In this document: positions 11,789 to 22,209 of the stretch, piece by piece
How the letters are laid out: every line of letters begins with the position of its first letter
Numbering within the stretch: position 1 is the stretch's first letter
Origin: Haliclona indistincta
Lineage: Eukaryota; Porifera; Demospongiae; Haplosclerida; Chalinidae
Reading direction: 5' to 3'
Assembly (NCBI GenBank): GCA_964017065.1
Contig: OZ024787.1
Span: 11,016,989 to 11,080,988, forward strand
Length of the DNA stretch: 64,000 nt
The notes under the pieces: generated by a model
The model's database searches: none
What the model saw: only the letters and a program-made list of their open reading frames with translations
What the model was told of the DNA's origin: nothing
Position numbers and translations under genes: made by a program

Positions 11789-13190
11789 GCATCATGGTGA
11801 ACTTGACATATGCTTCAGTTTCTTCAAGTAGATCGGGGTCTAGGTTAACCTCTGGAGCTGGCGCTCTTGAAAGTGTGTCAGCAATGATAAGGTCGGTTCC
11901 AGGTACATGTGAGATTGTGTAGTTGTACCTCATCATTCTGAGTCTGAATCGCTGAACTCTCACTGGTAGTTCCTCCAGGTTCTTGGTGGTGAACAAGGGC
12001 ATCAAGGGCTTGTGGTCCGTCTCTATGTGGAATTTCAATCCAACCAGGTAGTCCGATAGTCGCTCGCAAGCCCATGTGAATGCTAGCGCTTCTTTCTCAA
12101 TCTGTGCATATCTCCTCTCAGTAGTGGTCATCGATCTTGAAATGAAAGCTACGGGTTTCATCTCTCCATCTGGCTGCTTTTGCTGAAGAACTGCTCCGAG
12201 ACCAAATGACGATGCGTCTGCAGCAACAAGTGTCTCCAAGTTTGGGTCGAACAATGCTAAGACTGGACTGTGAGTCAAAAGAGTCTTGATCTGCTCAAAT
12301 GCACTCTGTTGCGTCTTGTCCCATGTCCACTGTCTGTTCTTGACTAGCAGTTCTCTCAGGGGGTTGGTGATCTCCGCTAGGTTCGGAATGAACTTGCTCA
12401 TCTGGTTTACCAGGCCAAGGAATCTTCTCAGGTCACTAACGCTTGTAGGTGTCTTGATCTTCTGGATAGCACTGATCTTCTCTGGATCTGGTCTGACTCC
12501 TGTTTCGTCGATGATGTGTCCAAGGAACTTTACTGAGGTCTTTGAGAATTCACATTTTGCTGTGTTCAGTGTTAGTCCTGCTTTCTGCAATCGGTCGAGA
12601 ACCATCTCCAAGTAGCAGTCGTGTTCTTCTTGTGACTTGGCGGTCACCAAGATGTCGTCCATCTGGCATACAACTCCGGGGATGTCCATCAAGATCTCTT
12701 CCATTCTTCTTTGGAAATGTTCTGGTGCTGAAGCGATTCCAAATGGTAGTCTCTGAAAACAAAAGCGTCCAAACGGTGTGATGAAAGTGGTGAGAGGGGC
12801 AGACTCGGGTGACAATGGTATCTGCCAAAAGCCAGAATTTGCGTCGAGCTTCGAAAACACTTTTCCTCCTGCTAGCTTTGCAAGGGTCTGGTCGACTGCT
12901 GGTAACTGGTGTCTCTCTCTCATGACGCTTTCGTTGAGTTTCGTCAGGTCTACACAGGTGCGTACTCTGCCGTCTGCTTTGGGTACCACAACAATTCCAG
13001 CGCACCAGTCTGTCGGTTCTGTCACTCTCTTGATCACTCTCTGTTCTTCCATTCTGTTTAGCTCCTCCTTCACTTTACTCATCAGTGGCACTGCTACTCT
13101 GCGAGGGGCTGATAGGGCAAAGGGCTTGGCTCCTTCTCTTAGGCGAATAGTGTAGTCTCCCTCCAGTTCTCCGAGTCCTGTGAAGAGGCT
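11730..13190 (-). CDS. Reverse transcriptase and RNase H of gypsy pol
   Basis: Shows RT motifs LDANSGFWQIPL, FCFQRLPFGIASAP and catalytic QMDDILV, then RNase H with DASSFGLGAVL and ETDHKPLMPL. The frame is open upstream of its first ATG to about 13190 (reading GDYTIRLREGAKPF). Between 13200 and 13590 the minus strand should hold an aspartic protease, but frames are broken there and I cannot find a clean DSG/DTG site. Probably expressed with gag as a polyprotein when intact. Confidence 0.9.
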   Translation of the reverse strand, partial: SLFTGLGELEGDYTIRLREGAKPFALSAPRRVAVPLMSKVKEELNRMEEQRVIKRVTEPTDWCAGIVVVPKADGRVRTCVDLTKLNESVMRERHQLPAVDQTLAKLAGGKVFSKLDANSGFWQIPLSPESAPLTTFITPFGRFCFQRLPFGIASAPEHFQRRMEEILMDIPGVVCQMDDILVTAKSQEEHDCYLEMVLDRLQKAGLTLNTAKCEFSKTSVKFLGHIIDETGVRPDPEKISAIQKIKTPTSVSDLRRFLGLVNQMSKFIPNLAEITNPLRELLVKNRQWTWDKTQQSAFEQIKTLLTHSPVLALFDPNLETLVAADASSFGLGAVLQQKQPDGEMKPVAFISRSMTTTERRYAQIEKEALAFTWACERLSDYLVGLKFHIETDHKPLMPLFTTKNLEELPVRVQRFRLRMMRYNYTISHVPGTDLIIADTLSRAPAPEVNLDPDLLEETEAYVKFTMMHGTTCNRGITPRGDQNPTE

Positions 13191-13594
13191 AGGATACTGC
13201 TGTTGTGGGTCACCTCCTTGTTGACAGTAGATACCCGTGTGACTAACTGCAGGCTTTGAATGGCTGGACGTCCAATTTTGGTCCTTCTACAACAAAAATA
13301 GTCTCCTTTGTCCAATTATATGAATGCTCGAGTGCTTCTCTCCATGCACTGTCCAAGAACAGCTAAAGGGTGATCATCTGGTCCTCTGAGCTTTCTCTCG
13401 GGTGATTTCAGAGTAGGGTTTCCTGTGTCTTTCCAGGTTTCCTCTGATATGACAGTGACCTATGCTCAAGTGTCAATGCAGAATGTTACTGGGCTGTCCT
13501 CTAGCTTCAGGTCTACTGTCCAAGGGTTGTTTTCAACTGATCCAAGGAATGCATCTGGTTCCGTTTTTTCTGTGTCAATGCTGACTCTACTCAC

Positions 13595-14401
13595 TTATCT
13601 GCAGACTGTTTGAAAGTGTCCTCTCTTCTTGCATTTGTGACATGTAGCATCTCGTGCTGGGCACCTCTCTCTGTTGTGTGCTGGTGATTGACCGCATTTC
13701 CCACACTTCTCAGCTTTGTTTGGTTCACTTGTCTTCTTATCAGGTGGTGGTCTGTGCTTGCGTCCTTTCTGCACTGCATCGATTCGAGTTGCTGGTTTGA
13801 CATCGGTCCCTCTAAGAACAGTCTGTTGCTGCTTGACCTGCGCTGACTGCCTTACTGCAGTAACAGCGTCATCTAGCGTAAGCTTATGATCAAGTTGTAG
13901 TCTCTCCAAGAGTCGTACATCTCTAATTCTGACAACAATTCTGTTCCTGATCATCTCATTTCTCATATCTCCGTACTTGCAATGTTCAGATAGCTTGTAC
14001 AATTCCGTGATGAATGCTTCCACAGGCTCTCCATCCTCTTGTTTCCTGGAGTTAAACTTCGCTCTTTCAAAGATGACATTCTTTCTTGGATTGAAGTGGT
14101 CGTCGAACTTTTTCTCGACTGTTCCGTACTTCTTTGCATCTTCTTCTGAAAGGCTGAATGAGGCAAGGAAGTCCTCCACATCGTCTCCCATGCAGTAAAT
14201 CTGAGTGTTGATCTGAGCTGCATCGTCTTTGGTGTTGAGTCCTGAGACACTTCTGTAACGGTCGAAGCGACGTTTCCATCTAGTCCACTCCTCCGGTCTT
14301 CGGAAATTGAAGGCTTCAGGTGGTGCAACTCTTGCTTCCGTCATTCTTGATTCTTCTCTCCGCAGTACTGGTATCCGCTTCAGTAAACTGGATCTCCGCA
14401 C
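13595..14401 (-). CDS. Gag with zinc knuckles
   Basis: 268 residues. The N-terminal retrotrans-gag fold carries the typical WTRWKRRFDRY motif; the C-terminal end has two CCHC-like knuckles (CGKCGQSPAHNRERC and CHKCKKRGHFQTVC). It packages element RNA. It starts about 110 bp inside the LTR boundary, after the primer-binding site, and ends at a stop immediately after the second knuckle. Confidence 0.85.
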   Translation of the reverse strand: MRRSSLLKRIPVLRREESRMTEARVAPPEAFNFRRPEEWTRWKRRFDRYRSVSGLNTKDDAAQINTQIYCMGDDVEDFLASFSLSEEDAKKYGTVEKKFDDHFNPRKNVIFERAKFNSRKQEDGEPVEAFITELYKLSEHCKYGDMRNEMIRNRIVVRIRDVRLLERLQLDHKLTLDDAVTAVRQSAQVKQQQTVLRGTDVKPATRIDAVQKGRKHRPPPDKKTSEPNKAEKCGKCGQSPAHNRERCPARDATCHKCKKRGHFQTVCR

Positions 14402-14535
14402 TGGTCACTCCGCAGTCGGTACTCGGGTCGGTCAGTAGAGAAGCTCGGCAGCAATCGAGTTTGTCGGTCCTTCTTCAGTTCGGTCGAGTCTCAATCCCGC
14501 GCTGACACCATGTAGTGTTCGATTGGTAGCATGGT

Positions 14536-16485
14536 TACGGTGGCCCTAAAGGTCGCCTCTCGCGACTCATGCCCTCGTCTCTCACGAATGTTCTTTCATC
14601 CCTCACGAACGTTCTCTCCTTCCTCACGAATGTTCTCTCGTCCCTCACGAATGTTCTCTCCTCCCTCACGTACAAACGTTTCTTGAAAGTTATTAAGGTG
14701 AATATTAAGGTTAAGGGGTACCATGCCTACCACGAGCAAGTAGAAATGGCTGCCTGAAAAAAACACTTGTAGCATCGCGTGTGTTGGTTTGGCTGGGCAA
14801 AGCATTGCATATCCAGTCAGAGCAAAGACTGCACTTTGTCGTTTGCAAAAGCGATGGCTAGACTCGTTACCATAGTGCATGCAACGAGCAGCTTCGTTGA
14901 CTAAACTGAAAAGTCGAAATCTTGTTGTGGGCATTCTGTTACTGTAGCACGACTAGACTTGGCATGTAGCTAGACAGCTTAGTTATCTAGGGATCATTTA
15001 TCGATATCAGGTTTTTAATTGCCGAGTTATGTTCACGCATACACTTGAGAATTAGCCTTGACAAGCTTTTCGAGTATGGCGTAAACATAACTCTGCAATT
15101 AAAACCTGAGATCGATGAATGATCCCTAGATAACTAAGCTGTCTAGCTACATGCCAAGTCTAGTCGTGCTACAGTAACAGAATGCCCACAACGAGATTTC
15201 GACTTTTCAGTTTAGTCAACGAAGCTGCTCGTTGCATGCATGCACTATGGTAACGAGTCTAGCCATCGCTTTTGCAAACGACAAAGTGCAGTCTTTGCTC
15301 TGATTGGATATGCAATGCTTTGCCCAGCCAAACCAACACACGCGATGCAACAAGTGTTTTTTTCAGGCAACCATTTCTACGTGCTCGTGGTAGGCGTGGT
15401 ATCCCTTAACTAGCGATTCCAGAAGAAAATACAATTTTAAACACCAACGTTTCTAGATGTTTTTATCAGTTTCGCCTGCCTTTTGCGATCCGAACGATAC
15501 TTTCTTCAGCAAAATCCGTTCTGCAGAAGCAGAGATACAAGCGCAGCAAGTTTCCTATTTGGCAATATTTTTCTGACACGTTCTAATAAGAAAAACGGTA
15601 TTCTGAAACCACGTTTAGTGAGTGGAGCTGGTCATCTCGACAAGCTGTATCTCGAATTCTACCCAACCGATTACAGTGGCTTATGTCTCGTTGTTTTCAC
15701 AATAAAATAGACATTCTTACAAGCAGTTCAGAAGTACAAAACTGCACTAACGTACTTGAACTAATGTGAATTGTATTACACTAACTACTGCAAATAAACT
15801 GAATAATATTATACATCAAAAATATTTTGACAGCTTAAAATTCAGTATTGATGCTTCTACATATTACAGCAAACGTTTAGAGGTATGTAGCTGTCTCTGA
15901 TATGCTGAATGCTTGGATTGTTGCTGTTCAAGATCGGTCCCGCCCATGATTTCCAATGGTGCTTGAAGAGAGGACTTGGTGCACAGAAACCAGTCACACT
16001 AGTAACGAGCAATGTCTCGGCTAAATCCATCTCTGCCACGTCGACGATCGTATCTGATCTGATTCATACTGTACGCAAAACACACCGAATATAACAATTT
16101 TTATGTGTATAAACATTTATACAGTGAACACGAAAGTGTAACAACGAGACAGACCTGCTCAAGACCTTTCGAATGAAGTATAAGTCGATTGCATACGTTG
16201 TTTCTACATCCAGCAACAATCGTTTTGCTGAGACAACTCGACACTACCATTGTTCCAATACAGAATGGATTATGCGCATGCGCATCGAGTCTGTAATCCC
16301 TACCTTAACCTTAATATTCACCTTAATAACTTTCAAGAAACGTTCGTACGTGAGGGAGGAGAGAAAATTCGTGAGGGACGAGAGAACATTCGTGAGGGAG
16401 GAGAGAACGTTCGTGAGGGATGAGAGAACATTCGTGAGGGACGAGGGCATGAGTCGTAAGAGGCGACCTTTAGGGCCACCGTACT
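14536..16485. mobile_element. Nested long-TIR element with repeated subterminal motifs
   Basis: Terminal inverted repeats of about 180 bp (left end tacggtggccctaaaggtcg, right end the inverse). Each terminus carries five copies of a roughly 18-bp unit of the type cctcacgaatgttctctc, like a transposase-binding array. TGGT flanks both sides. The interior holds a 702-bp palindrome (14709-15410) and about 900 bp of other non-coding DNA. No transposase was found, so non-autonomous. Superfamily unknown; long TIRs recall Mutator-like elements, but no 9-bp duplication is visible. Confidence 0.75.
14709..15410. repeat. Large palindrome inside the nested element
   Basis: Two arms of about 335 bp (14709-15045 and 15080-15410) in inverted orientation around an 80-bp centre. 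Ends are gttaaggggtacc and ggtatcccttaac. Arms are nearly identical, with a few substitutions and a small indel. Likely a foldback MITE inserted into the larger element. Confidence 0.85.
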
Positions 16486-16643
16486 TGGTTGATTATAAGA
16501 AATAGCGAGTATACGAATCCAGATCAATAGTGGTATACACAGTTTAAATACTAACTACTAAGCAAGTCGCTAGTGGGTCTGTAGATGTGCTAACTATAGT
16601 AATCACATATTAACACAATACTACAGTTGTACAATCCTTAGAA

Positions 16644-17266
16644 TAGGGACATTAAGATTTACACGTTTTTGACCTGTACATGTACGCGTAACGTGTATAA
16701 GATCACGTGAGCCCTACAATCACCCGGGCTGAGCTGGCTACGCGTTGATTTTACACGTTATGTACGTGTAGACTCCGTTCTACAGGTAGGCAGTTTCCCT
16801 GTGGATTCTGTGGCTCGAGGTTTTATCAAATCCACGTTTGTTATAGACGTATGTGTAGCTTAAAGCCTGCTCTACATGCTTGACTTATTAAAACGCCGAT
16901 ACTCGCTCTCCTTCGCCCATACGAATCGCCAGAACAGAAGCGACTATTGTTTTAACCAGCGACTACAATTCGATGGAGCCTCTGCCCAAGCTGCAGGCTA
17001 TATAAACGACGTTCAAAGCTACTAACTTGTGCTGCTGCCGTTTATAGCGTTATAAATCACGACGCTCGACGTATTTCTGCCGCTTATCTGCTAGCCTCGC
17101 TGTGCCTAAGCGCTCGTCTCCCACAGCCCAGTCTCCTTGATCACAGTTTATAGGTCGAGCAAAAGACACGCCTGTAAATCTTTATCACCATCTAAAATGA
17201 ACCTGTGACGTGTAACGTGAGTTACAAGTACACGTACACGTTAACGTGTAAATCTTAAGGTCCCTA
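16644..17266. mobile_element. MITE family A, copy 1
   Basis: Ends tagggacattaagattt and aaatcttaaggtccct are inverted. Next to both ends are runs of acacgta/acgtgta-type repeats. Related in ends and internal repeats to 26645-27168. No coding capacity seen. Confidence 0.7.
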
Positions 17267-17488
17267 ATGATAAGCTTCTGATGCAACATACCATAGCTAC
17301 ATTATAGCAGTAGTGCTACATAACAAGAGCGCATGAAGGAATTGTCAGTACCATGTGTACTACCACTACTGTTCAACATGTCGCTTGGCAGCAGTAGCAA
17401 CAACAATGAGCAACACATTTTCGATGAGGCTAATATCGAACTTAGACATGAGTGAGTGGAGGCTAAACCATTATAGATATTATATTGA

Positions 17489-17993
17489 CTATGGACTGGG
17501 ATTGGACACCGTGCACGCGCCGGAAGTGAATTTTGCCCTTGGATACAGAGTGGTTCAGCATGGTTATAGTAATACTTGATACAAAACTGCCCAAATTAAA
17601 TGCATTTTGTGATGAGATAACGCTTTGTCTGCATAAAGACTATAATCTAAACCATATTCGAATCATTGAACAGTAGCTCCAAGGTATTGAATTTATTCAG
17701 ATATTTGTCATGTTGTGTTCAGAGGTACACAAAAAACGTCACTAGCAAGTATGAATTCTGCACTGCAGTATCGCTCTAAGCGCCGAAAAACATGCCTACG
17801 CCACATCGATCAACGTGAATAACAGCAACAGCGTACAATAAAAATAGTTTGCAGTAGAGGTACACAAAGTTCACGACTTTCTGCTCGCTAGTGTATATTG
17901 CGGCATTTAGGTCAAGCGCAACGTAGAGTGTACACACCAAAATGTATTGTTACTATGCGCTCACGTGAGCTAGTGTCCAATCCCAGTCCGTAG
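17489..17993. mobile_element. MITE, 21-bp TIR
   Basis: The 5' end ctatggactgggattggac is matched inversely at 17973-17993 (one mismatch). About 505 bp, non-coding. No clear target duplication. Confidence 0.6.
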
Positions 17994-18132
17994 GCAATCA
18001 GGAAACAAGTGTAGGTTGCACTGTATTGTCCTTTCATTGCACGTTACCACATGTAACACTGTCAAATTTGCTCATTTTTGGTATATCAGTATGGGAGGCA
18101 TGTTCTAACTATAACAAAATAATACCATAATT

Positions 18133-19521
18133 ATTATGCCTCGGTGGGCGGAGCCACGAGGCATACAGTAATCGTGCGTGTCTGTCTGTCTGTGTGTGTG
18201 TCTGTCCGCTCCAGTTCTGAAAGACGGCGAAGAATCAGCTGGTGGTAAGTGCAATATAGACATAACACGTTAACAGCTCGAACTTGATGGTCTTAGATTT
18301 TTGAATTAAAGCTTTGTTCGTGCATGAGTTATGGCGTGATTTGCTTACTTTGTTTACCGTTGCTGGCGATCTTGACTTCTCCGAAGTCTAATGTGTCCAT
18401 GGTTAGCTGGCTAGCAGATTGTAGGTTTGATCTGGACTACAGGATAGCGTGGCGGGTCCGAACAAAAATCAGCAGAACCAAAAAAGCTAGCTGCTACAAG
18501 CATGGCTGCTTTGTGCACGCCCAGCTACAGCTGATTGCAGCAAACTTGACTCTCAGTTTTGACAAACAGACTACAAAGACTGTTAATTTGTGGTCAACAC
18601 CACACCTCTCCCTTAGCCTCGTACCCAGGCTCTTGGACGGGCTGCGTGGGTGGCTATTAGAGGGCCTGGTACGCATTGCATGCGCATGCGTCAGATTTAG
18701 AAAAGCGCAGGTGAAAAATCGCAAGACACCGCCCTCGCCCTGCCTATATAAATTTATGCATTAATGCGAACAACGCTGGAACTATTGTTTGGGATCCAAC
18801 CACGCTCGGGCAAGCTGCTGCATCTACTTGGCCGCTTGTCCAGGTACACACGACGAAATTGTGAGCAATTGGAGATCTGTCTAGACATAAAACACTTACT
18901 TTGTCGAAATCAGGCCAAAATCGAGAATATTTGCCGCTCGTAGCGTTCGATATGGCTCGTAACAGTACAATGTTTCATCGTGGCATGCTTAGCCGGCCTA
19001 AACACCGCTGCTTCTGTGTTTTTTCCTAACTAACAATGAGTATCCTGACATAAGCAAGAGTGCACGGACATCAACAGTAGTTTACTGTAATATACGGATT
19101 AACCATCAGATGGTTAATTTCGCGCATGCGCATGCAATGCGTACCAGGCTCTCTAATAGCCACCCACGCAGCGCAGCCCGTCTGAGAGCCTGGGCACGAG
19201 GCTAACCTCTCCCTAGACTAGTATGTACAGGGAGAGGTGTGGTGTTGACCACAAATATGAGTCCTTGTATATAGTCTGTTTGTCAAAACTGAGAGTCAAG
19301 CTTGCTGCAATCAGCTGTAACTATTACACTGTGGCAGCATACTATTGGCTTCTGTTATTTTTGCCAGCTTGTATGACCATTGTACTTTATAAATCTGTTA
19401 CAATCATCATCTGCTGATGGAGTAGCTGTATGTCAGTAGTTGCTGTGTGTTGACGGTCAAAGCATGCAGTGTGCAGTATGCATGCAATTCCACCGAGGCA
19501 TCTGCACCATGGTGCTTCATT
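18133..19521 (+). mobile_element. Repetitive element U (head ATTATGCCTCGG, tail GGTGCTTCATT)
   Basis: Begins with a self-complementary head (tatgcctcgg...cgaggcata) and ends with caccgaggcat plus a small hairpin (gcacc-n-ggtgc) and cttcatt. The body segment gttatggcg...gctggcgatct recurs at about 49590, 50297, 50816, 52371 and 52887. The interior contains a palindrome (18530-18612 against 19226-19320) split by another element at 18613-19205. A short hairpin near one end and a head-tail complement would fit a non-autonomous Helitron-like element, but this is not proven. Confidence 0.7.
18613..19205. mobile_element. Element with 8-bp TSD CCTCTCCC
   Basis: 593 bp. Left end ttagcctcgtacccaggctc, inverse at the right end; inverted similarity extends about 85 bp to the gcatgcgcatgcg region. 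Perfect 8-bp duplication CCTCTCCC at 18605-18612 and 19206-19213. Eight bases suggests hAT, but end bases are not typical; superfamily open. Confidence 0.82.
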
Positions 19522-19544
19522 GCACCTGTAGTCTAGCTCTAATT

Positions 19545-21388
19545 TTAGTAGATTTTCAACATTTTGATGCATGTAAGTGTACCTTTCTTTAGCTCAGCAG
19601 TCATTTTCTCAGCCAGTGTCTGCAGTTGCTCAACTTGTGACATAGCACTGACAAGTGGTACTAGTAAGTGAGGCTCTTCCTCCAGTCCAAGAGTCTTCAG
19701 GAATAAGCTACCAGTGACGTCACTGGAGGACAACTGAGCCATCTTCTCCTCTGATACCAGATTAGAGCCAGAGCTGAGTTGAGTGAGGAGAGATTTACAT
19801 GTGTCCTCATCAGAGACTGCTTCAACGAGGCAATGGTAGAAATCAGTGTAGACCTTTAATGAGGTCGTGGAGATATCCTGAAGTAAAAGTATTGTAGATT
19901 AGTGGTAACTTTCTATAATTAAGCATGGTTGTTATGTTTAAGCTCATACGTACCACCTCCAGAGTGCTTGGGAAGACAACCTTCCCATTTATTGTCAATT
20001 TCTCCACTCCAGCATCCTTGAATTCTGCTGCATTCTCACGAGCTAGATGCTCTATTTTGCCACTGAGATTCTCAGGAAAGAACCATGAGATGATCACTGA
20101 TCCTGGCTTCATGTGTATACGGACCAAAAACCTTTGGCAATCACCAAAGCCTCTCAGTGCAAGTTCTTCCATATCTTTTAAAGTTCGATCTTTGGCAAAC
20201 GCTTTCGAAACTGTAATCGTAAGATCCTTTGTCCGCTCAGGTTTGATTGGCTCCATTCTACTGACAACAGCTCTTTGAAAATGAAGAATTGTGGAGTGAG
20301 TTAGAAATCTTTCCAACTTTGCTTCGTAACCTTCGATGCACTTTGTTAAATTTTCCATTTTGAAGCGAGCTACTAGTTTCTTGAGGTAATAGATGTTGAA
20401 CGTATCAATGTGGCCTTGGCGTACTTGCAACTGCCATAAGAGAGCATCAAAAGTATTGCAATGGCTAAATTCTCCAGTTCCAAAGAGGCCATTAAGATAG
20501 AATTGAGCTTTAGACAGGTCACACTTGGACTCAGTCAGAAGATCGAGAAGATCGGCTAGCATATCAGAGAACGACGTCTCTAGATCACGTAGTCTTTCAA
20601 CAACAGCAGCAGTTGCTTGAATCTCAGCTTCTGATTCTGTGCTAGTTGAACCTACAAATGGCAAAATAAATAATGGGCTTATGTTTGTTAATACTAGTCA
20701 ATCATTACATCAAAAATAGCCTATACTTGCATGGTTTCGGGATGGAGGTGTGATAGAATGTTTGAGCTGAAAATAATGAGAAAAACGCACTGTGACGAGG
20801 TGACCACCTACTGTTGGACAAGGACCACGAATGAATTTCGCGGGGATATAGTTCTACTGCTAGCTTCGTATACTTTCACGAAATTCATTAGTGGACCGGA
20901 CCCTGTCCAACAGCAGGCGGTCACCTCATCATAGCACGTTTTTCTCATTATATTCAGTACGAACATTTGATCACGCCTCCGTCGAGAAACCAAGTGTACA
21001 CAGCATTATTATACCTTGTTTCTTGCTAGGTGAATCATCATTCAAACATACATGTAGATATTTTTCGCTCAATGTTGCAGCCAAAACGAAGTGGTCATTT
21101 TGTTCAAGTACTTGAATCACCTTCTTCCATGAGGCGTCCAGCTTGTTTCGTAACCAAAACTGGAACATCTTGATCTTCTGTTCTTCAACATCGGAGCATT
21201 CTTTCTTAATAGTATCAAGCTTGCTTATTGGAATGCCCAGAGACGCACCAAACACGTACCAGTTAGTCACATCCTTCAGTTCTTTTACCAGCAGCTCAAC
21301 TGACAGAGGAATATCTACAGACAGATATAATATCAATCTTAAACGCACCCACGAGAAACCAAACCGAGCCAAACTTACTGTCCGACAT
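19545..21388 (-). CDS. Death-domain protein, four exons
   Basis: Exons 21388-21379 (only 10 coding bases: ATG TCG GAC A), 21314-21015, 20651-19954 and 19877-19583 (a read-through stop lies at 19545). Splice phases agree at all three junctions. The first intron is 64 bp. Residues 5-95 form a Death domain (ELLVKELKDVTNWYVFGASL ... WKKVIQVLEQ, helices 1-6). The remaining about 300 residues are helical, with a module around HMKPGSVIISWFFPE. I do not know its function; Death domains mediate homotypic assembly in cell-death and innate signalling. The last exon ends next to a GT dinucleotide and about 60 bp from the element U tail, so downstream exons may be lost or displaced. Confidence 0.82.
20727..20994. 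mobile_element. Foldback MITE in Death-gene intron
   Basis: Inverted arms (ggtttcgggatggaggtgtg on the left, cacgcctccgtcgagaaacc on the right) continue inward through gagaaaaacg and the gaggtgacc segment. Lies in the 363-bp intron between Death-domain exons 2 and 3. Confidence 0.72.
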
Positions 21389-21604
21389 TTAATATTTCGT
21401 TGGCGAGTGTGACACACCCCAAAAACAAAATCGAGAAAAGGCGGGAAAATAATTGTGAGAAAAGGCGGGCTTTTTGAAAGATAAAGATTGTGTCTATTGA
21501 CACCGATTCGTTGGTGTCAATAACGGCCACCAAAATGCTATTGACACCAACCTAAACCTTCGGTGTCAACTATAAATGCTTATTTGTAGCATGCATTGGC
21601 CAGC

Positions 21605-21690
21605 AGGTTCCAGTGGCTCAGCGGTATAGTACGGTGGCTAGTAATGCAATCGTTCAGGGTTCGATTCTCGGTATAAGCATTTTTTTGTTG
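21605..21690 (+). ncRNA. tRNA-like Pol III promoter segment inside MITE
   Basis: An A-box-like tggctcagcggt and a B-box-like ggttcgattct lie at near-tRNA spacing, and are followed by T-runs of seven (about 21680 and 21695) that could terminate Pol III. The acceptor stem does not pair, so it is not a functional tRNA; a tRNA-derived SINE head or decayed tRNA captured by the MITE is likelier. Confidence 0.5.
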
Positions 21691-21734
21691 GTCTTTTTTT
21701 GCAGAAAACTTCAGTTTTTATTAGCTGCTATGTT

Positions 21735-21895
21735 TTTAGCTCGAAGATCCTTAGTGAGGGCCAGAGGCCCTGTTTAGAACGACCCTCCCGACGATCCTTA
21801 GGCTTACCAAGGGCCGAAGGCCCGGGTTAGGACGACCCTCCCGACGATCCTTAGGCTTACCGTCCAAGGCCGAAGGCCCGGGTTAGGACGACCCT
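21735..21895. repeat. Tandem repeat in MITE
   Basis: Nearly three direct copies of a roughly 60-bp unit containing cgatccttaggcttacc and ggttaggacgaccctcc. Confidence 0.8.
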
Positions 21896-22086
21896 CCCCA
21901 CTTTGCACAATTAGGAGAAGGTTTTTTAGGGTTTTGGGTTTAGGATTTAGGTTGGTGTCAATAGCGTTTCGGTGGCCATTGTTGACACCAACGATTGGTG
22001 TCAATAGACACAGCCAAAGATAAATTGCGATTGTCAGTGGCCGGGAAAATAATAGGATCCTAGCTGGTAACCAGTAGTCCAGAGCC

Positions 22087-22202
22087 TCTGCAAAACTATG
22101 CTTTTTTTCTTAGTTGTAAGTTATCATAGATCATCTCCAGTTCATTGATAACAGTGCTCCAGGTATATGGCACTATCTCTTTTTGTCTCCATTGCTCAAA
22201 CA
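22087..22202 (-). pseudogene. Death-domain C-terminal relic
   Basis: The minus strand reads LYDKVFEQWRQKE, then PYTWSTVINELEMI and YDNLQLRKKA followed by a stop. This pattern (F..W ... TWSTVI..L ... L) is that of Death-domain helices 4-6. The upstream stretch has a matching ELYLKVQKWM segment at about 22340 but also stops, and an in-frame segment LTDADINRLLTIIM near 22760 could be helix 1. It is on the same strand as, and just upstream of, the Death gene at 19545-21388, so it is probably a decayed relative. Confidence 0.45.
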
Positions 22203-22209
22203 CCTTATC

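Larger units (their letters stand above)
10349..16625 (-). mobile_element. Ty3/gypsy LTR retrotransposon
   Basis: Element with 161-bp LTRs, gag, pol with RT/RNase H, and integrase, all on the minus strand. Perfect 5-bp target duplication GTTGT at 10344-10348 and 16626-16630. The LTRs run TGTAGTG to ACTACA (as read on plus) and differ at about four positions outside the nested insertion. A primer-binding-site-like TGGTGTCAGCGC (minus) follows the 5' LTR. Protease region and frame junctions are degraded, so it is unlikely to be autonomous. Confidence 0.92.
14511..16625 (-). repeat. 5' LTR of gypsy, split by an insertion
   Basis: 14511-14535 and 16484-16625 together match the intact 161-bp 3' LTR, including the gttcgattggtagcatggt start and the aacacaatactaca end. 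The interruption is the nested element at 14536-16485, so that element arrived after the gypsy insertion. Confidence 0.87.
21486..22015. mobile_element. Mutator-type MITE with 9-bp TSD
   Basis: TIRs of about 70 bp starting g(a/g)ttgtgtctattgacacc-like on the left and inverse on the right. Perfect 9-bp duplication AAAGATAAA at 21477-21485 and 22016-22024. A 9-bp duplication and long TIRs are typical of Mutator-like elements. The interior holds a tRNA-like segment and a short tandem repeat; no transposase. Confidence 0.82.

Noticed and set aside
18324..18764. 146-codon frame in element U
   Set aside because: Runs across the boundary of the nested 8-bp-TSD element, so it did not exist before that insertion.
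21605..21690. Functional tRNA gene
   Set aside because: Boxes are present but acceptor-stem pairing fails and the segment lies inside MITE TIRs.
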